A stretch of 64,000 bases of DNA from CAWVWD01 sp965662365 (GTDB lineage: Bacteria > Bacteroidota > Bacteroidia > Chitinophagales > Saprospiraceae): positions 1 through 64,000 of the forward strand of contig CBFIHR010000008.1 in assembly GCA_965662365.1 (NCBI GenBank), read 5' to 3'. Shown here one piece after another: positions 43,126 through 52,456 of the stretch. The notes below the pieces were generated by a model. The model searched no databases. It had not been told where the DNA came from and worked only from the letters and a program-made list of their open reading frames with translations. Every line of letters starts with the position of its first letter. The first letter of the stretch is position 1. A program made the position numbers and the translations under genes.

Positions 43126-44775
43126 CTAAGGATTTTTCACCTTTTTCTTACCTTTTGTTTTTTCTGCTAATTTCACAGCTTCCACAACATTAATAACACC
43201 ACCAGTTTTAGAAATTTCAGCAAGTGTTGTTTTTTCTCGAGAGCCAGGCATATTGACCTCACCTTCTAAAGGAATGGCTGATTCCATGATGATTTGTTTT
43301 ACTTGTTCTGCTGTTAAAGTTGGGAAATAAGAACGTAAAACTGCTGCTGTACCAGCTACAACAGGAGCCGCCATAGACGTACCGCTTAATGAAGCGTAGT
43401 CAGATTGTGGAACTGTTGCATATAAATCAACACCTGGTGCGAATACATCAACTTGTTCCTTACCGTAGTTAGAGAAAGTCGCTAATTGATTACCATCTTC
43501 GCCCCAATTTGCAGCACCGATTTCTAACCAGTTTTTAGCTTCTTTATTTTCTTTCTTTCCTAATAAATCATTAGGGAAGTTGTTATCTGTATCGTTATTT
43601 TGAGCAGAGTTACCGGCAGCGTGTACCAATAAAACGTCTTTTTTCATAGCGTATTTAATCGCTTTTTCCACGATTTCTTCATCGTAAGAATAGCCTTTAC
43701 CGAAGCTCATGTTGATGACAGAAGCACCGTTATCAACCGCATAACGAATAGCGTTTGCAACATCTTTGTCACGCTCGTCACCGTCAGGAACACAACGGAT
43801 AGACATGATTTGCACATTATCTGCAACACCTTTCATTCCAACGTCGTTGTTACGAACGGCACCGATAATACCCGCAACGTGTGTACCATGTGTAGCATCT
43901 GGTCCTTCTACATCGTTATTACCATAGACCGTTTCTTTTGAATTACGATAATCGTCACCAACGATTTCAGCACGAGGGTCAAAATTGACGTTGTAGTAAT
44001 ATTCTGCACCTGATTTAGAACTTTCAACATATCTGTCGATTCCAGCTAATTCTTCAGGAGAAACGCCGTTTCCTAATAAATTACCAACAATTTGAGCTGC
44101 CTGCTTAGTTTTTTCATCTTCGCTTCCTTCAGCGATAGCACCAACATTTTCAGCATTCATTTCTTTACCGTCTAATGCTTCAGTTACTGCTGCGACTGCC
44201 TCAGAAATCATTTTCATTTGGTTGTATTGACCAATCGCTCTTTTAGATGCTTTGTCAAAATCTTTTTTGATTTCAAGATAGCGAGCATAACGTTTTTTAG
44301 CTTTCCCACCTTTTACATCCTCTTCTGACATTCCGTCAAATTCAGCATGTAAATCTCTGTATAAACGAGTGATTTCAAGATTATCGGCATTGATGTTTTT
44401 ACCGTCAGCTCCACCGATAAAGTTCCAACCATGAACGTCATCAATGTAGCCATTACCATCATCATCTTTTCCGTTATCAGGAATTTCTCCTTTGTTTACC
44501 CAAATAACGTCCTTTAAGTCTTCGTGTTCAATATCAACACCAGAGTCAATAACAGCAACAACAACTGTTCTTGACTTTTTACCTTTTAAAACTGTTTTGT
44601 AAGCCTCTTCTGTACTCACGCCTCTAACTCCATCTTTAGACTCATCTAAGTTAAACCAGTTGTCAGGTGCGACAGAGTCCGTTGGATTTAGGTAATTGGC
44701 AAATGCTGCGTTAACAACAAATAAGAATAAAACAGCGATACCAATTCTTAATTGAAATTTCATTCGTTTAATCAT
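43126..44775 (-). CDS. Secreted subtilisin-like serine protease (S8)
   Basis: A 549-residue exported protease. A signal peptide runs to about residue 27. The catalytic triad is complete: Asp77 (VVAVIDSGVDIEHEDL), His296 (DATHGTHVAGIIGA) and Ser467 (LSGTSMAAPVVAGTAAVL), with the oxyanion Asn in AAGNSAQN (about 389). About 200 residues lie between Asp and His, where 20-60 are usual; this insert is mostly charged helix (about 125-260). A basic tail closes the protein and no T9SS sorting domain is visible. ATG 44763 is an equally possible start. Confidence 0.9.
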   Translation of the reverse strand: MIKRMKFQLRIGIAVLFLFVVNAAFANYLNPTDSVAPDNWFNLDESKDGVRGVSTEEAYKTVLKGKKSRTVVVAVIDSGVDIEHEDLKDVIWVNKGEIPDNGKDDDGNGYIDDVHGWNFIGGADGKNINADNLEITRLYRDLHAEFDGMSEEDVKGGKAKKRYARYLEIKKDFDKASKRAIGQYNQMKMISEAVAAVTEALDGKEMNAENVGAIAEGSEDEKTKQAAQIVGNLLGNGVSPEELAGIDRYVESSKSGAEYYYNVNFDPRAEIVGDDYRNSKETVYGNNDVEGPDATHGTHVAGIIGAVRNNDVGMKGVADNVQIMSIRCVPDGDERDKDVANAIRYAVDNGASVINMSFGKGYSYDEEIVEKAIKYAMKKDVLLVHAAGNSAQNNDTDNNFPNDLLGKKENKEAKNWLEIGAANWGEDGNQLATFSNYGKEQVDVFAPGVDLYATVPQSDYASLSGTSMAAPVVAGTAAVLRSYFPTLTAEQVKQIIMESAIPLEGEVNMPGSREKTTLAEISKTGGVINVVEAVKLAEKTKGKKKVKNP

Positions 44776-44853
44776 TTAGTTTATTAATAAATTATTTAAT
44801 GTTCAATAATAAGTTTGTTTAAGCTACGAATAACTCAACAATCAAACTATCTA

Positions 44854-45063
44854 TTATTTCCACTCTTTTTCAATATCTTTCAAAGCTTCGTCAATATCCA
44901 AGTCCAAGCCCGCCATAGTTTGCTCAAAATCAGTTGGAGAATATTCGTACGCTGATTTTTTGGTGTTCATTTCCTTGAAATGTTGTTTGATTAAATCCCA
45001 CAAATCAATCGGAACAACAGCAGCTTCCACTTTTCCATTTGAATCTTGAATATATTTGATCAT
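44854..45063 (-). CDS. Antitoxin-like small protein, orphan
   Basis: A 69-residue protein. The N-terminus (MIKYIQDSNGKVEAAVVPID) looks like the short beta-strand unit of Phd/YefM-like antitoxins and the rest is acidic helix (LWDLIKQHFKEM, DIDEALKDIEKEW), which usually wraps a toxin. No RelE- or PIN-type toxin gene adjoins it on either strand. The ATG at 45063 is used; the longer frame starts at TTG and would cross the promoter-like TATCTTTA near 45100. The antitoxin role is inferred from shape only. Confidence 0.5.
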   Translation of the reverse strand: MIKYIQDSNGKVEAAVVPIDLWDLIKQHFKEMNTKKSAYEYSPTDFEQTMAGLDLDIDEALKDIEKEWK

Positions 45064-45289
45064 GATATAGCATTTAGAGCAAAAAAACCATCTAAAATTA
45101 AAGATAGGTGCAAATCTCTTAAAATAACAAGATTTAACAAATTTTGACAAATCTGTTTTTTGAACACGACAAATTTATGACGATGAACAGGTATAACCTT
45201 CATCATGCGACAAAGTATAAACTATCCTAATCCTTTTTTGCAATATTGCGTTATTATTATTTATCTAAAAAATAAACTGTATTTTTGCA

Positions 45290-45297
45290 GTCTTTTA
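45290..45297 (+). promoter_or_regulatory. Promoter -7 element for the FNR-like gene
   Basis: TATTTTTG about 150 nt before the start codon at 45451. No gene is seen elsewhere in 45064-45450. Confidence 0.4.
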
Positions 45298-45450
45298 AAG
45301 CAAGTATTGACAAAAATCATCTAAAAAAATGATGTTTTAAATTGTTCTTAAAGGTAACTTTAATCAGCTTTGCATTGTTTTTTGTGGTGGTGATTTTTAT
45401 AATTTTCGTAAAAGAAAATTACTACATTATTAAATGAGAATAATAGAATC

Positions 45451-46458
45451 ATGGTAGAAACAGATATACTAATCGTTGGTGCTGGCCCAGTTGGTTTATT
45501 CACCGTATTTGAAGCAGGTTTATTGAAATTACGTTGTCATTTGATTGATGCGTTGCCTCAGCCTGGAGGGCAATTATCAGAAATTTATCCTAAAAAACCG
45601 ATTTATGATATTCCTGGTTATCCGGATATTTTAGCTGGTGATTTGGTAGATAATTTAATGAAACAAATCGAACCCTTTAAACCAGGTTTTACATTGGGCG
45701 AACGTGCCGAAACACTCGAAAAACAAGCAGACGGACGTTGGTGTATCACTACTAACAGAGGAACAAAACACGTTGCGCCTGTTGTCGCAATCGCCGGAGG
45801 CTTAGGGAGTTTTGAACCTCGCAAACCGCCTATTTCTAATATTGTAGATTTTGAAGACAAAGGCGTAGAATATATTATCCGTGACCCAGAGTTTTATCGT
45901 AACAAATCTGTTGTGATTGCCGGTGGTGGAGATTCTGCCTTAGACTGGACAATTTTCTTAGCAAACGTAGCAAAAGAAGTCACCTTAGTACATCGTCGCT
46001 CAAGTTTCCGTGGAGCATTGGATTCTGTGGAGAAAGTAATGGAATTGGCGGAAACTAAAAAAATCAATTTAGTGACAGAAGCACAAGTTGTCGGCTTAAA
46101 CGGTACCGATCACTTAGAGGAAGTTGTCATCAAACATAAGAAATTGGGCGAAATGATTCGTCAAACAGATCATTTTGTACCATTATTTGGGCTTACGCCA
46201 AAATTAGGTCCAATCGGTAACTGGGGATTGGAAATCGAAAAATCAGCTATTGTTGTTGATAATACGTTGGATTATTCGACAAATATCGAAGGCGTTTTTG
46301 CAATTGGCGATGTAAATACTTATCCTGGAAAATTAAAGTTGATTTTGTGTGGGTTTCACGAAGCAACTTTGATGGTTCAGTCTGCTTTCAAAATTGTCTA
46401 TCCAGAGAAAAAAGCCTCCTTCAAATACACGACGGTTAATGGTGTAAATGGATTTTAA
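45451..46458 (+). CDS. Ferredoxin-NADP reductase, thioredoxin-reductase-like type
   Basis: A 335-residue FAD/NADP flavoprotein. The FAD motif is ILIVGAGPVGLFTVFEA (7-23), the NADP motif is SVVIAGGGDSALDWTIFLA (about 151-169) and the C-terminal FAD-binding GVFAIGDVNTYPGKLKLI is present. The redox CxxC of thioredoxin reductases is missing, which marks the TrxR-like ferredoxin-NADP reductases (YumC type). It passes electrons between NADPH and ferredoxin. An adrenodoxin-type ferredoxin gene follows on the same strand after 84 nt, most likely its partner. Confidence 0.88.
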   Translation: MVETDILIVGAGPVGLFTVFEAGLLKLRCHLIDALPQPGGQLSEIYPKKPIYDIPGYPDILAGDLVDNLMKQIEPFKPGFTLGERAETLEKQADGRWCITTNRGTKHVAPVVAIAGGLGSFEPRKPPISNIVDFEDKGVEYIIRDPEFYRNKSVVIAGGGDSALDWTIFLANVAKEVTLVHRRSSFRGALDSVEKVMELAETKKINLVTEAQVVGLNGTDHLEEVVIKHKKLGEMIRQTDHFVPLFGLTPKLGPIGNWGLEIEKSAIVVDNTLDYSTNIEGVFAIGDVNTYPGKLKLILCGFHEATLMVQSAFKIVYPEKKASFKYTTVNGVNGF

Positions 46459-46472
46459 AATTTTTATGTTGA

Positions 46473-46530
46473 AGTGTTCGAATGTTCAAATGTTGTTTGA
46501 AACACTCGAACATTTGAACACTCGAACATT
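46473..46530. repeat. Palindromic repeat, GAACACTCGAACATT type
   Basis: A 22-bp inverted repeat with two mismatches (46473-46494 with 46509-46530). The right arm also contains two 16-nt units in tandem (AACACTCGAACATTTG type). A degenerate relative is at about 2448-2545. Confidence 0.7.
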
Positions 46531-46542
46531 CAAACATAATAA

Positions 46543-46866
46543 GTGAAAGATATAATAAATGTTACGGTGATTGACCGTGAAGGTGTCGAACATAGTTTAG
46601 AAGCACCGACTGACATGAATATGAATATGATGGAAGTTTGTAAAGCCTATGAACTTCCTGTCGAAGGTACTTGTGGCGGTATGGCACTTTGTGCGAGTTG
46701 TCACTGCTATGTTTTGTCAGAACACGAACTTCCAGAACCTTCTGAAGATGAGGAAGATATGCTCGATCAAGCTTTTTTTGTAGAAGATAACAGCCGCCTG
46801 GGTTGTCAAATCAAAATCAAAGAAGAAATTGAGGGCTTAATTGTGAAATTAGCACCTGTTGCTTAA
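46543..46866 (+). CDS. Adrenodoxin-type 2Fe-2S ferredoxin
   Basis: A 107-residue electron carrier. The cluster ligands are Cys44, Cys50 and Cys53 (GTCGGMALCASCHCYV) and Cys88 (RLGCQI), the C-x5-C-x2-C...C pattern of ISC/adrenodoxin-type ferredoxins; Cys55 is an extra. No in-frame ATG precedes the conserved start, so GTG 46543 is used, which is rare in this window. It follows the FNR-like gene, suggesting an NADPH-reductase-ferredoxin chain that feeds an oxygenase or Fe-S assembly. Confidence 0.88.
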   Translation: MKDIINVTVIDREGVEHSLEAPTDMNMNMMEVCKAYELPVEGTCGGMALCASCHCYVLSEHELPEPSEDEEDMLDQAFFVEDNSRLGCQIKIKEEIEGLIVKLAPVA

Positions 46867-46918
46867 TCACCGATGTTGTGAAGTAGCTGGTTGACGGTCG
46901 TTTCGCTTGATGGATAAT

Positions 46919-46958
46919 AAAAAGGGTTGAATTTGAGAAATCAAATTCAACCCTTTTT
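46919..46958. terminator. Terminator between ferredoxin and OMP genes
   Basis: An 18-bp perfect stem with loop GAAA (46919-46936 with 46941-46958), T-run on both strands. Confidence 0.9.
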
Positions 46959-46984
46959 TGTGTACAATTCCGTTCCGTTCACCG

Positions 46985-47731
46985 TTAAAACAAAATACCG
47001 AGTCGAACAGAAATACGTCTAAATGATACACTATCTCGATAGCGACCTTGCCAATCATCGAAGGTGAAAGAGGCTTTTTGGAATAAATAGCCAATTTCTG
47101 TTGTGAATGACGCATTAGAGCGAGACGGAAAACGAAAACCAACTTTTGGATGAAGCATGATGCCGCCTTTTGCATCAATCATACTTTGGGTATTATTAAC
47201 TAATGCGAATCCGTAACCTGCTTGAACCGAATAATACGGTGAGAAGGGTTGGTTTTCTGTTAAATAACCTCTTGCTTCGAGGTATAATGGAATAACATTT
47301 CTAATCTCAGAGTAAAGATAAGTATCTGCACCGATACCAATTCCTGCACCAATAATCGGCTGATATTGATACCCAAAGACATAATGTAGCGAGCCACCAA
47401 AAGGAAAGTTACCAAACTCGTCTTGCCCAGGCAATAAGCCAAAACTAACAGCATTGTAATATCCAGTTTCTTTAAACCTGAAGTCTTTTGCTCCTTTTTT
47501 GTCTTTAATCTTTTTTTCTTCTTTAGTAATACGTTCTACTTCTGACATTTCATAAACCAAAATGCTACCTCCAGCTATTTTGATTTTAATTTTTTCTTTA
47601 TTCTGTTCAATAACATCTCCTCGTATGATGCTACCATTCATTAAGTAAACAACTTCTTCGTAATGCTGTGCTTCTGCATTAATACAAAACGCTAATAATC
47701 CGATGGTTAATAGGTATTTGAAATATTTCAT
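46985..47731 (-). CDS. Exported beta-barrel protein of unknown function
   Basis: A 248-residue protein with a signal peptide (cut near AEAQ, residue 21). Residues about 22-70 form a small beta domain (EEVVYLMNGSIIRGDVIEQNKEKIKIKI, LVYEMSEVERITK), a unit that in Bacteroidota often precedes outer-membrane barrels. The rest (about 90-248) has alternating strands and ends in RISVRLGILF, typical of an outer-membrane beta-barrel. Its leader holds four variants of the 7-nt repeat, ending 4 nt before the ATG. Confidence 0.7.
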   Translation of the reverse strand: MKYFKYLLTIGLLAFCINAEAQHYEEVVYLMNGSIIRGDVIEQNKEKIKIKIAGGSILVYEMSEVERITKEEKKIKDKKGAKDFRFKETGYYNAVSFGLLPGQDEFGNFPFGGSLHYVFGYQYQPIIGAGIGIGADTYLYSEIRNVIPLYLEARGYLTENQPFSPYYSVQAGYGFALVNNTQSMIDAKGGIMLHPKVGFRFPSRSNASFTTEIGYLFQKASFTFDDWQGRYRDSVSFRRISVRLGILF

Positions 47732-47788
47732 GTAGTGATTCGTAATAAGTGATAAGTGATTAGTCTTTTGTACTAATCACTTATCACT
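47732..47788 (-). repeat. Heptamer array with a 17-bp palindrome
   Basis: In sense to the gene at 46985-47731 the leader reads CTAATCA, CTTATCA, CTTATTA, CGAATCA, then CTAC and ATG. The first part pairs perfectly with the upstream arm (47748-47764 with 47772-47788, 17 bp), forming a hairpin between the two minus-strand genes. Confidence 0.8.
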
Positions 47789-47795
47789 AAATTAA

Positions 47796-49043
47796 TTAAT
47801 GGACGGTAATTTTACTTAATAGCTCCAAATTGTTAACGTCACTATAATCATATTGATAAAATCCATCGCTACCAATGACTAATAACAAATTATTAGGTAA
47901 AGCGATCACATCGTAGGTTGAAAAGTCTTTATAGTGTTCTAATTCATCAATATTCATGTGATCTTCAACATCAAAAACCTTTAAACCATAATCACCTTCA
48001 CATAAGAATAAAGTATTGTTAGCAATTGATAAACCATGAGGATTATCCATTGGATAGGTTTTTAATAAAGTAGGATTAGAAGGATTTGAAATATCAATTA
48101 CTTCCATTTGGTCTGTAAACCCGTCACAAATATTTCCTGAACGCAATGTTACATAGGCTAAATCATCTTGTACAAATACTGGGTCACAAGCGCCAACATG
48201 CCAAAATTCAGATAAACGAATCGGATTAGTACGGTTACTGATGTCATAAATAAACATTCCGTTCGATGAACCTAAAAATAACATATCGTCTTTTGGAAAA
48301 ATGGTCTCAATATTCCAACCGACCATCGAAGAACCCAATGGATTTGGAGTTGCACCATTGGTAATATCAAAAATATTCAAATTTGAATTGTCAACTGTAT
48401 AAAGAAAATCATCGACAATCGTAAAACGAGCCATCGAACCACCAACGCCTTGTCCGCCACCAGAAGCGTTTCCGGCACTTTGTGCAGTCGGTGATGCGAA
48501 GTCCACCTGTGTTAACCAGCCGCCACGCCAACGATTATCATTACATTCGACTGTTTCGGTAATAACTTCGGTTTCATAATACGCTAAAATATTGCCATTC
48601 GCATCGTTACCCAAAATCGGGAAAACATCTTGCTGACGACTCAATTGCACTGGTGCTAAGGGGTCTGTAATGTCAATTGCTAATAAATCCATAAAGTTAT
48701 CAGCGTACAAGATATTATCTTTCACGGCAATATCTACATTGCCTTTGATTTCGATAAATCCCATATTTTGCGGACTACTCGGCTCGGTGTTATCAATGAT
48801 ATGAATGCCCTCACGCAATTCATTAATAAAGATGTAATTATTATAAAAATAAATTTTACCTGGTTCTTTTAAGTCCTTGCTACCAACGATTGTAGCATCT
48901 TGTCGCATATCCGATTCGGCCATAAAAATCGGGGTAAATTGTGTGTAGGTAATCTCACGAGTACATTTGTCTTTAGTACAACTTGACATAAAAATCGCTA
49001 CGGCGAAAAAAGCGACGAATTTTGAAAAATGTTGTTTAATCAT
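47796..49043 (-). CDS. LVIVD-repeat surface lipoprotein
   Basis: A 415-residue lipoprotein (lipobox SSC, Cys22). From about residue 70 onward it is built of blades of the LVIVD type, such as GIHIIDNTEPSSPQNMGFIEI, LAIDITDPLAPVQLSRQ, NIFDITNGATPNPLG, FIYDISNRTNPIRLSEF and MEVIDISNPSNPTLLKTY, which suggests a beta-propeller. Such proteins are common at the surface of Bacteroidota and in adhesion; no enzyme motif is seen. It is transcribed ahead of the barrel gene at 46985 with 64 nt between them. Confidence 0.82.
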   Translation of the reverse strand: MIKQHFSKFVAFFAVAIFMSSCTKDKCTREITYTQFTPIFMAESDMRQDATIVGSKDLKEPGKIYFYNNYIFINELREGIHIIDNTEPSSPQNMGFIEIKGNVDIAVKDNILYADNFMDLLAIDITDPLAPVQLSRQQDVFPILGNDANGNILAYYETEVITETVECNDNRWRGGWLTQVDFASPTAQSAGNASGGGQGVGGSMARFTIVDDFLYTVDNSNLNIFDITNGATPNPLGSSMVGWNIETIFPKDDMLFLGSSNGMFIYDISNRTNPIRLSEFWHVGACDPVFVQDDLAYVTLRSGNICDGFTDQMEVIDISNPSNPTLLKTYPMDNPHGLSIANNTLFLCEGDYGLKVFDVEDHMNIDELEHYKDFSTYDVIALPNNLLLVIGSDGFYQYDYSDVNNLELLSKITVH

Positions 49044-49341
49044 GTTTTTAATTTTTTTAGTTCTTTAAGTGATTTTGGGCGAATTGGCAGCGTGTTAGTC
49101 TCCAATTTTATCGCCCAAATCTCACATTGGTTTTAATGTAAATTTACCTGATTACTCAGTGATTTATTTTTAGTTGATTATTTCTTATTAAAGTCATCTG
49201 TAAGCATCTGCGTAAATTTATATTAGAAGTTTTTTATGCGTCTGTTCTTATTTAAAAAGCTGCTTTTATAAATATTAATGATTAAATCTTAATTTTGAAT
49301 TTAATTTTTATCACAAATTTTATCACAAAAAATATTTTCAA

Positions 49342-49605
49342 GTGATTTTCTATATACTATTGTTCGTTACCATCATAATAGTTGCCCAGGCTATAAAAAA
49401 AATTTGGGTACAACGCCCACACTTAACGGATGAAGAGATTCAATTGTTTGTTGATTTAAAAATGGAAACAAGTTCGGAGGAGTACACTCGATTTATCGGG
49501 CATTTGTCAGGTTGCAAAATGTGTCAAGATAGGTTAGATGCTGCTCAAAGTAATCCACGAGATTTCGGGACAGGTGATAAAAATATTGAACAACATCTGA
49601 TTTAA
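49342..49605 (+). CDS. Small membrane protein with HxxxCxxC motif
   Basis: An 87-residue protein: an N-terminal transmembrane helix (about 2-18), then a short acidic segment and HLSGCKMCQDRLD (His54, Cys58, Cys61), the H-x3-C-x2-C zinc motif seen in anti-sigma factors (zf-HC2). The order membrane-then-zinc motif is unusual for anti-sigma factors, and no sigma gene is near. The frame has only a GTG start (49342). It lies 46 nt before the DUF547 gene and may form an operon with it. Confidence 0.55.
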   Translation: MIFYILLFVTIIIVAQAIKKIWVQRPHLTDEEIQLFVDLKMETSSEEYTRFIGHLSGCKMCQDRLDAAQSNPRDFGTGDKNIEQHLI

Positions 49606-49651
49606 AACAAAAATAACGGGTAGTTATTCTTTATATTTTAGAAATAACTTT

Positions 49652-50455
49652 ATGAAACAATCAATTTTATGGTTATTAGTTGTTGTTATGTTGACATTTG
49701 TGGCTTGCAGTACTTATGAACAAACAGAAGCAAACGAAGAAAACGATATAACCTCAACGACTTACACCTCTCTCTCCAAGAGATTTATTAATACACTAAG
49801 AATAAAAGGTGACGTTCAACCGATTTTGGACAGCATCGCCAACGTAGAGGAAGCAGTTTTGGCCGCAGAACTTATCAATGATGATAGCCGAAAAGCATTC
49901 TGGATTAATGTCTATAATGGATATATTCAGGTATTGTTGCAAGATAATCCGGAATTGTATAAGGCCAGAGGGGCTTTTTTTAGAGCCAAAAGGATAACTG
50001 TTGCGGGGAAAAAACTAAGTTTTGATGATATCGAGCATGGTATTATTCGTCGCTCCAAAATTAAATTATCACTTGGCCTATTATCTAAATGGAATATTAG
50101 TGATTATGAGAAAAAATTTAGATGTGACGAAGTCGATCCTCGTGTGCATTTTGCCTTGAATTGTGGGGCGAAAAGTTGCCCCGCTGTAGTTGCTTACGAT
50201 GCGAAGCAAATCAATGAGCAACTGAATAAGTCCACAATAAATCATTTACAAGCGACTTCCAAATATGATAAAGAAACAAATAGAGTTTACATTACCAGTT
50301 TATTTAATTGGTTTCGAGGTGATTTTGGTAATAAAGTAGGTATTCGTCAGTTTTTGAAAGTATATGAAGTGCTACCAGAAGATGCAAACAAAACGGCTAT
50401 TTCCTACAATACTTATGATTGGACATTGTACTTAGAAAATTACATTGATTTATAA
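49652..50455 (+). CDS. DUF547 lipoprotein
   Basis: A 267-residue lipoprotein (lipobox VAC, Cys19) with a DUF547 domain at about 60-230. The conserved parts are KAFWINVYNGYIQVLLQ and VDPRVHFALNCGAKSCPAV, where Cys and His residues could be catalytic, as in papain/transglutaminase-like folds. Function is not established for the family. Located at the cell envelope. Confidence 0.82.
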   Translation: MKQSILWLLVVVMLTFVACSTYEQTEANEENDITSTTYTSLSKRFINTLRIKGDVQPILDSIANVEEAVLAAELINDDSRKAFWINVYNGYIQVLLQDNPELYKARGAFFRAKRITVAGKKLSFDDIEHGIIRRSKIKLSLGLLSKWNISDYEKKFRCDEVDPRVHFALNCGAKSCPAVVAYDAKQINEQLNKSTINHLQATSKYDKETNRVYITSLFNWFRGDFGNKVGIRQFLKVYEVLPEDANKTAISYNTYDWTLYLENYIDL

Positions 50456-50500
50456 TCAGAAGTGTTATTAAAAAATTGGAAAGTGCGGCAAGTCTCTATT

Positions 50501-51424
50501 CTATTTTAATAAATCAAACGAATCATCAACGGTAGCTTGATAATCTTGCGTTCTTTTCACCGCTTGTAGCAAAAATTGACGAATCAAATCGGGGTGCGAA
50601 AACGGCAAACCGTGCCCCATATTTGGTAAAATAATTTTTTTAACTAAAGCGGCATTAACCAATTTACGTTCTGCAAAATGAGCATTTTCTTCATAAATCA
50701 AATCGTCAGCATCGCCATGAAGAATAGTTGTTGCCGCTTTGATTTTATCCCAATCGGGGAGCATTCTGAACAACGATTCTCGATGCGCTAATTTTTCATG
50801 ATTAGCATTTGTAATCGCTTGAGGAACAAGCCATTCTAACCATTTATTTGTTGTCGGATAACTTATCGAATAGGTTTTTTCGTAGCCAGGAGCAACAGAA
50901 GCCGAAATCAACATTAAACCATCCATCAAATTGGGATAATCCATCGCTAAACGTGCAGCGACTGGGCCGCCATAAGAAGAGCCGACAACTAAAATCGTTT
51001 GATATTTTTCTCTATATTTTTTAAGAATAGGAGCGATTAATTCCGCTTGTTTTTTTAACGAAAGTTCAATTTTTCCAAAATCAGAATACCCATAACCTGG
51101 CCGATCGACAGCGACTAATTTGACACTATTTACCAAGATAGAATCGTTAAACATATTTTTCCAACCACCGGACGAGCTCGGCGCACCATGAATCGCTAAA
51201 ATCATTGGTTGATTTTTGCCTCCCATCTGTACATATCGCATGTGCCGCTTTCCAACTTCATAATGTGTCGTTTCTAACTCGTAGCCATTATCTTTTATTA
51301 ACCATGCAAAAGCAGAATCATTCAGTCGAAGTTGAAGAAAGGCGTAGAAGGCAATAAAGAGAATGACCAAAACAGTTCCGACCCAAAACCACCATTTTTT
51401 TAAAACTTTAAATAATATTTTCAT
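50501..51424 (-). CDS. Membrane-anchored alpha/beta hydrolase
   Basis: A 307-residue hydrolase with an N-terminal transmembrane anchor (about 11-33) and a periplasmic catalytic domain. The oxyanion part is LAIHGAPSSSGGWKNMF, the nucleophile elbow is VGSSYGG, the acid is in LHGDADDLIY and the base is His in NMGHGLPFSHPD. The start is ATG 51424; a longer frame begins at TTG. The substrate (ester, epoxide or amide) cannot be told. Confidence 0.83.
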   Translation of the reverse strand: MKILFKVLKKWWFWVGTVLVILFIAFYAFLQLRLNDSAFAWLIKDNGYELETTHYEVGKRHMRYVQMGGKNQPMILAIHGAPSSSGGWKNMFNDSILVNSVKLVAVDRPGYGYSDFGKIELSLKKQAELIAPILKKYREKYQTILVVGSSYGGPVAARLAMDYPNLMDGLMLISASVAPGYEKTYSISYPTTNKWLEWLVPQAITNANHEKLAHRESLFRMLPDWDKIKAATTILHGDADDLIYEENAHFAERKLVNAALVKKIILPNMGHGLPFSHPDLIRQFLLQAVKRTQDYQATVDDSFDLLK

Positions 51425-51619
51425 AAATAATAGATTGTTCAAGTGAAACGCTATTTGTCCATAACTGTTGATATATCTTAATTTAAATAAGTATAAAAAT
51501 TGAATTTTAAGGTATTTTACTTTGTGAACATGGTCACATTACAGGTCGTAAAATGACTTTTAATTAAAAAATGTGTGAATTTTGATGAATGATTAACGGT
51601 AATCCTGTAATATTGCATC

Positions 51620-52393
51620 ATGGATAAATTGCCTAAAATATCGGTTATTACTGTTGTTTATAATGGTCAAGATTTCTTGGAAGGGACGATTCGATCGGTG
51701 ATGAATCAAACCTATAAGCACATCGAATACTTGATTATTGACGGAAAGTCAAAAGATAAAACGGTCGATATTATTAAACAATATGATCATTACATTTCTG
51801 ATTGGATTACGGAGCAGGACAAAGGGCTGTATGATGCGATGAACAAAGGGTTGAAAATGGCGACTGGTGATTTTGTCTTATTTATGAATGCTGGTGATCA
51901 GTTTGCAGACTCGACGGTTTTAGAAACTGTTTTTTCAAAATATGATGCTACAACTGATGTACTGTACGGAGAAGTGATGATGGTCGATGAGAATCGTCAA
52001 GCAATCGGTACTCGAACTGAAATTACTACTCGAAAATTACCACAACAATTGACCTGGAAATCAATGAAATTAGGAATGGTTGTTTGTCATCAGGCTTTTA
52101 TTCCTCGCCGTGAGTTGTGTCCGTTTTATATGGTCGATAATTTGAGTGCAGATATTGATTGGGTGATTGAAATATTGAAAAAAAGTCGAAAAAATGTGAA
52201 TTGTGGGATTGTGATTGCTGATTTTTTGGTTGGAGGCGTTTCAAAACAACGTCATCGTCAATCGTTAAAAGATAGATACAATGTTTTGCAAAAACACTTC
52301 GGAATTATTCCTAATTTTTTTAATCATATTTTGATAATTATTCGTGCGATTTGGTTCAGAATCAGTAGGGTAGGGAAGGCGACGTATTCATAA
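51620..52393 (+). CDS. Family 2 glycosyltransferase
   Basis: A 257-residue GT-A enzyme that transfers a sugar from a nucleotide donor. KISVITVVYNGQDFLEGTIRSV opens the fold, YLIIDGKSKDKT and EQDKGLYDAMNKGLKMATGDFVLFMNAGD hold the donor and metal-binding residues (NAGD in place of DxD). It is close to the WcaE-like/WcaA group involved in surface polysaccharides. The next gene on the same strand is a sugar-nucleotidyltransferase-like protein, so both could serve cell-surface glycan synthesis. Confidence 0.87.
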   Translation: MDKLPKISVITVVYNGQDFLEGTIRSVMNQTYKHIEYLIIDGKSKDKTVDIIKQYDHYISDWITEQDKGLYDAMNKGLKMATGDFVLFMNAGDQFADSTVLETVFSKYDATTDVLYGEVMMVDENRQAIGTRTEITTRKLPQQLTWKSMKLGMVVCHQAFIPRRELCPFYMVDNLSADIDWVIEILKKSRKNVNCGIVIADFLVGGVSKQRHRQSLKDRYNVLQKHFGIIPNFFNHILIIIRAIWFRISRVGKATYS

Positions 52394-52456
52394 AATTATC
52401 CGATTAAAGTATCAGTTTAACAACTAAAATTATTTTATAAATTATAAAAAATAAAA

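Noticed and set aside
43126..44775. T9SS cargo role for the subtilase
   Set aside because: The C-terminus is a short basic tail with no C-terminal sorting domain.
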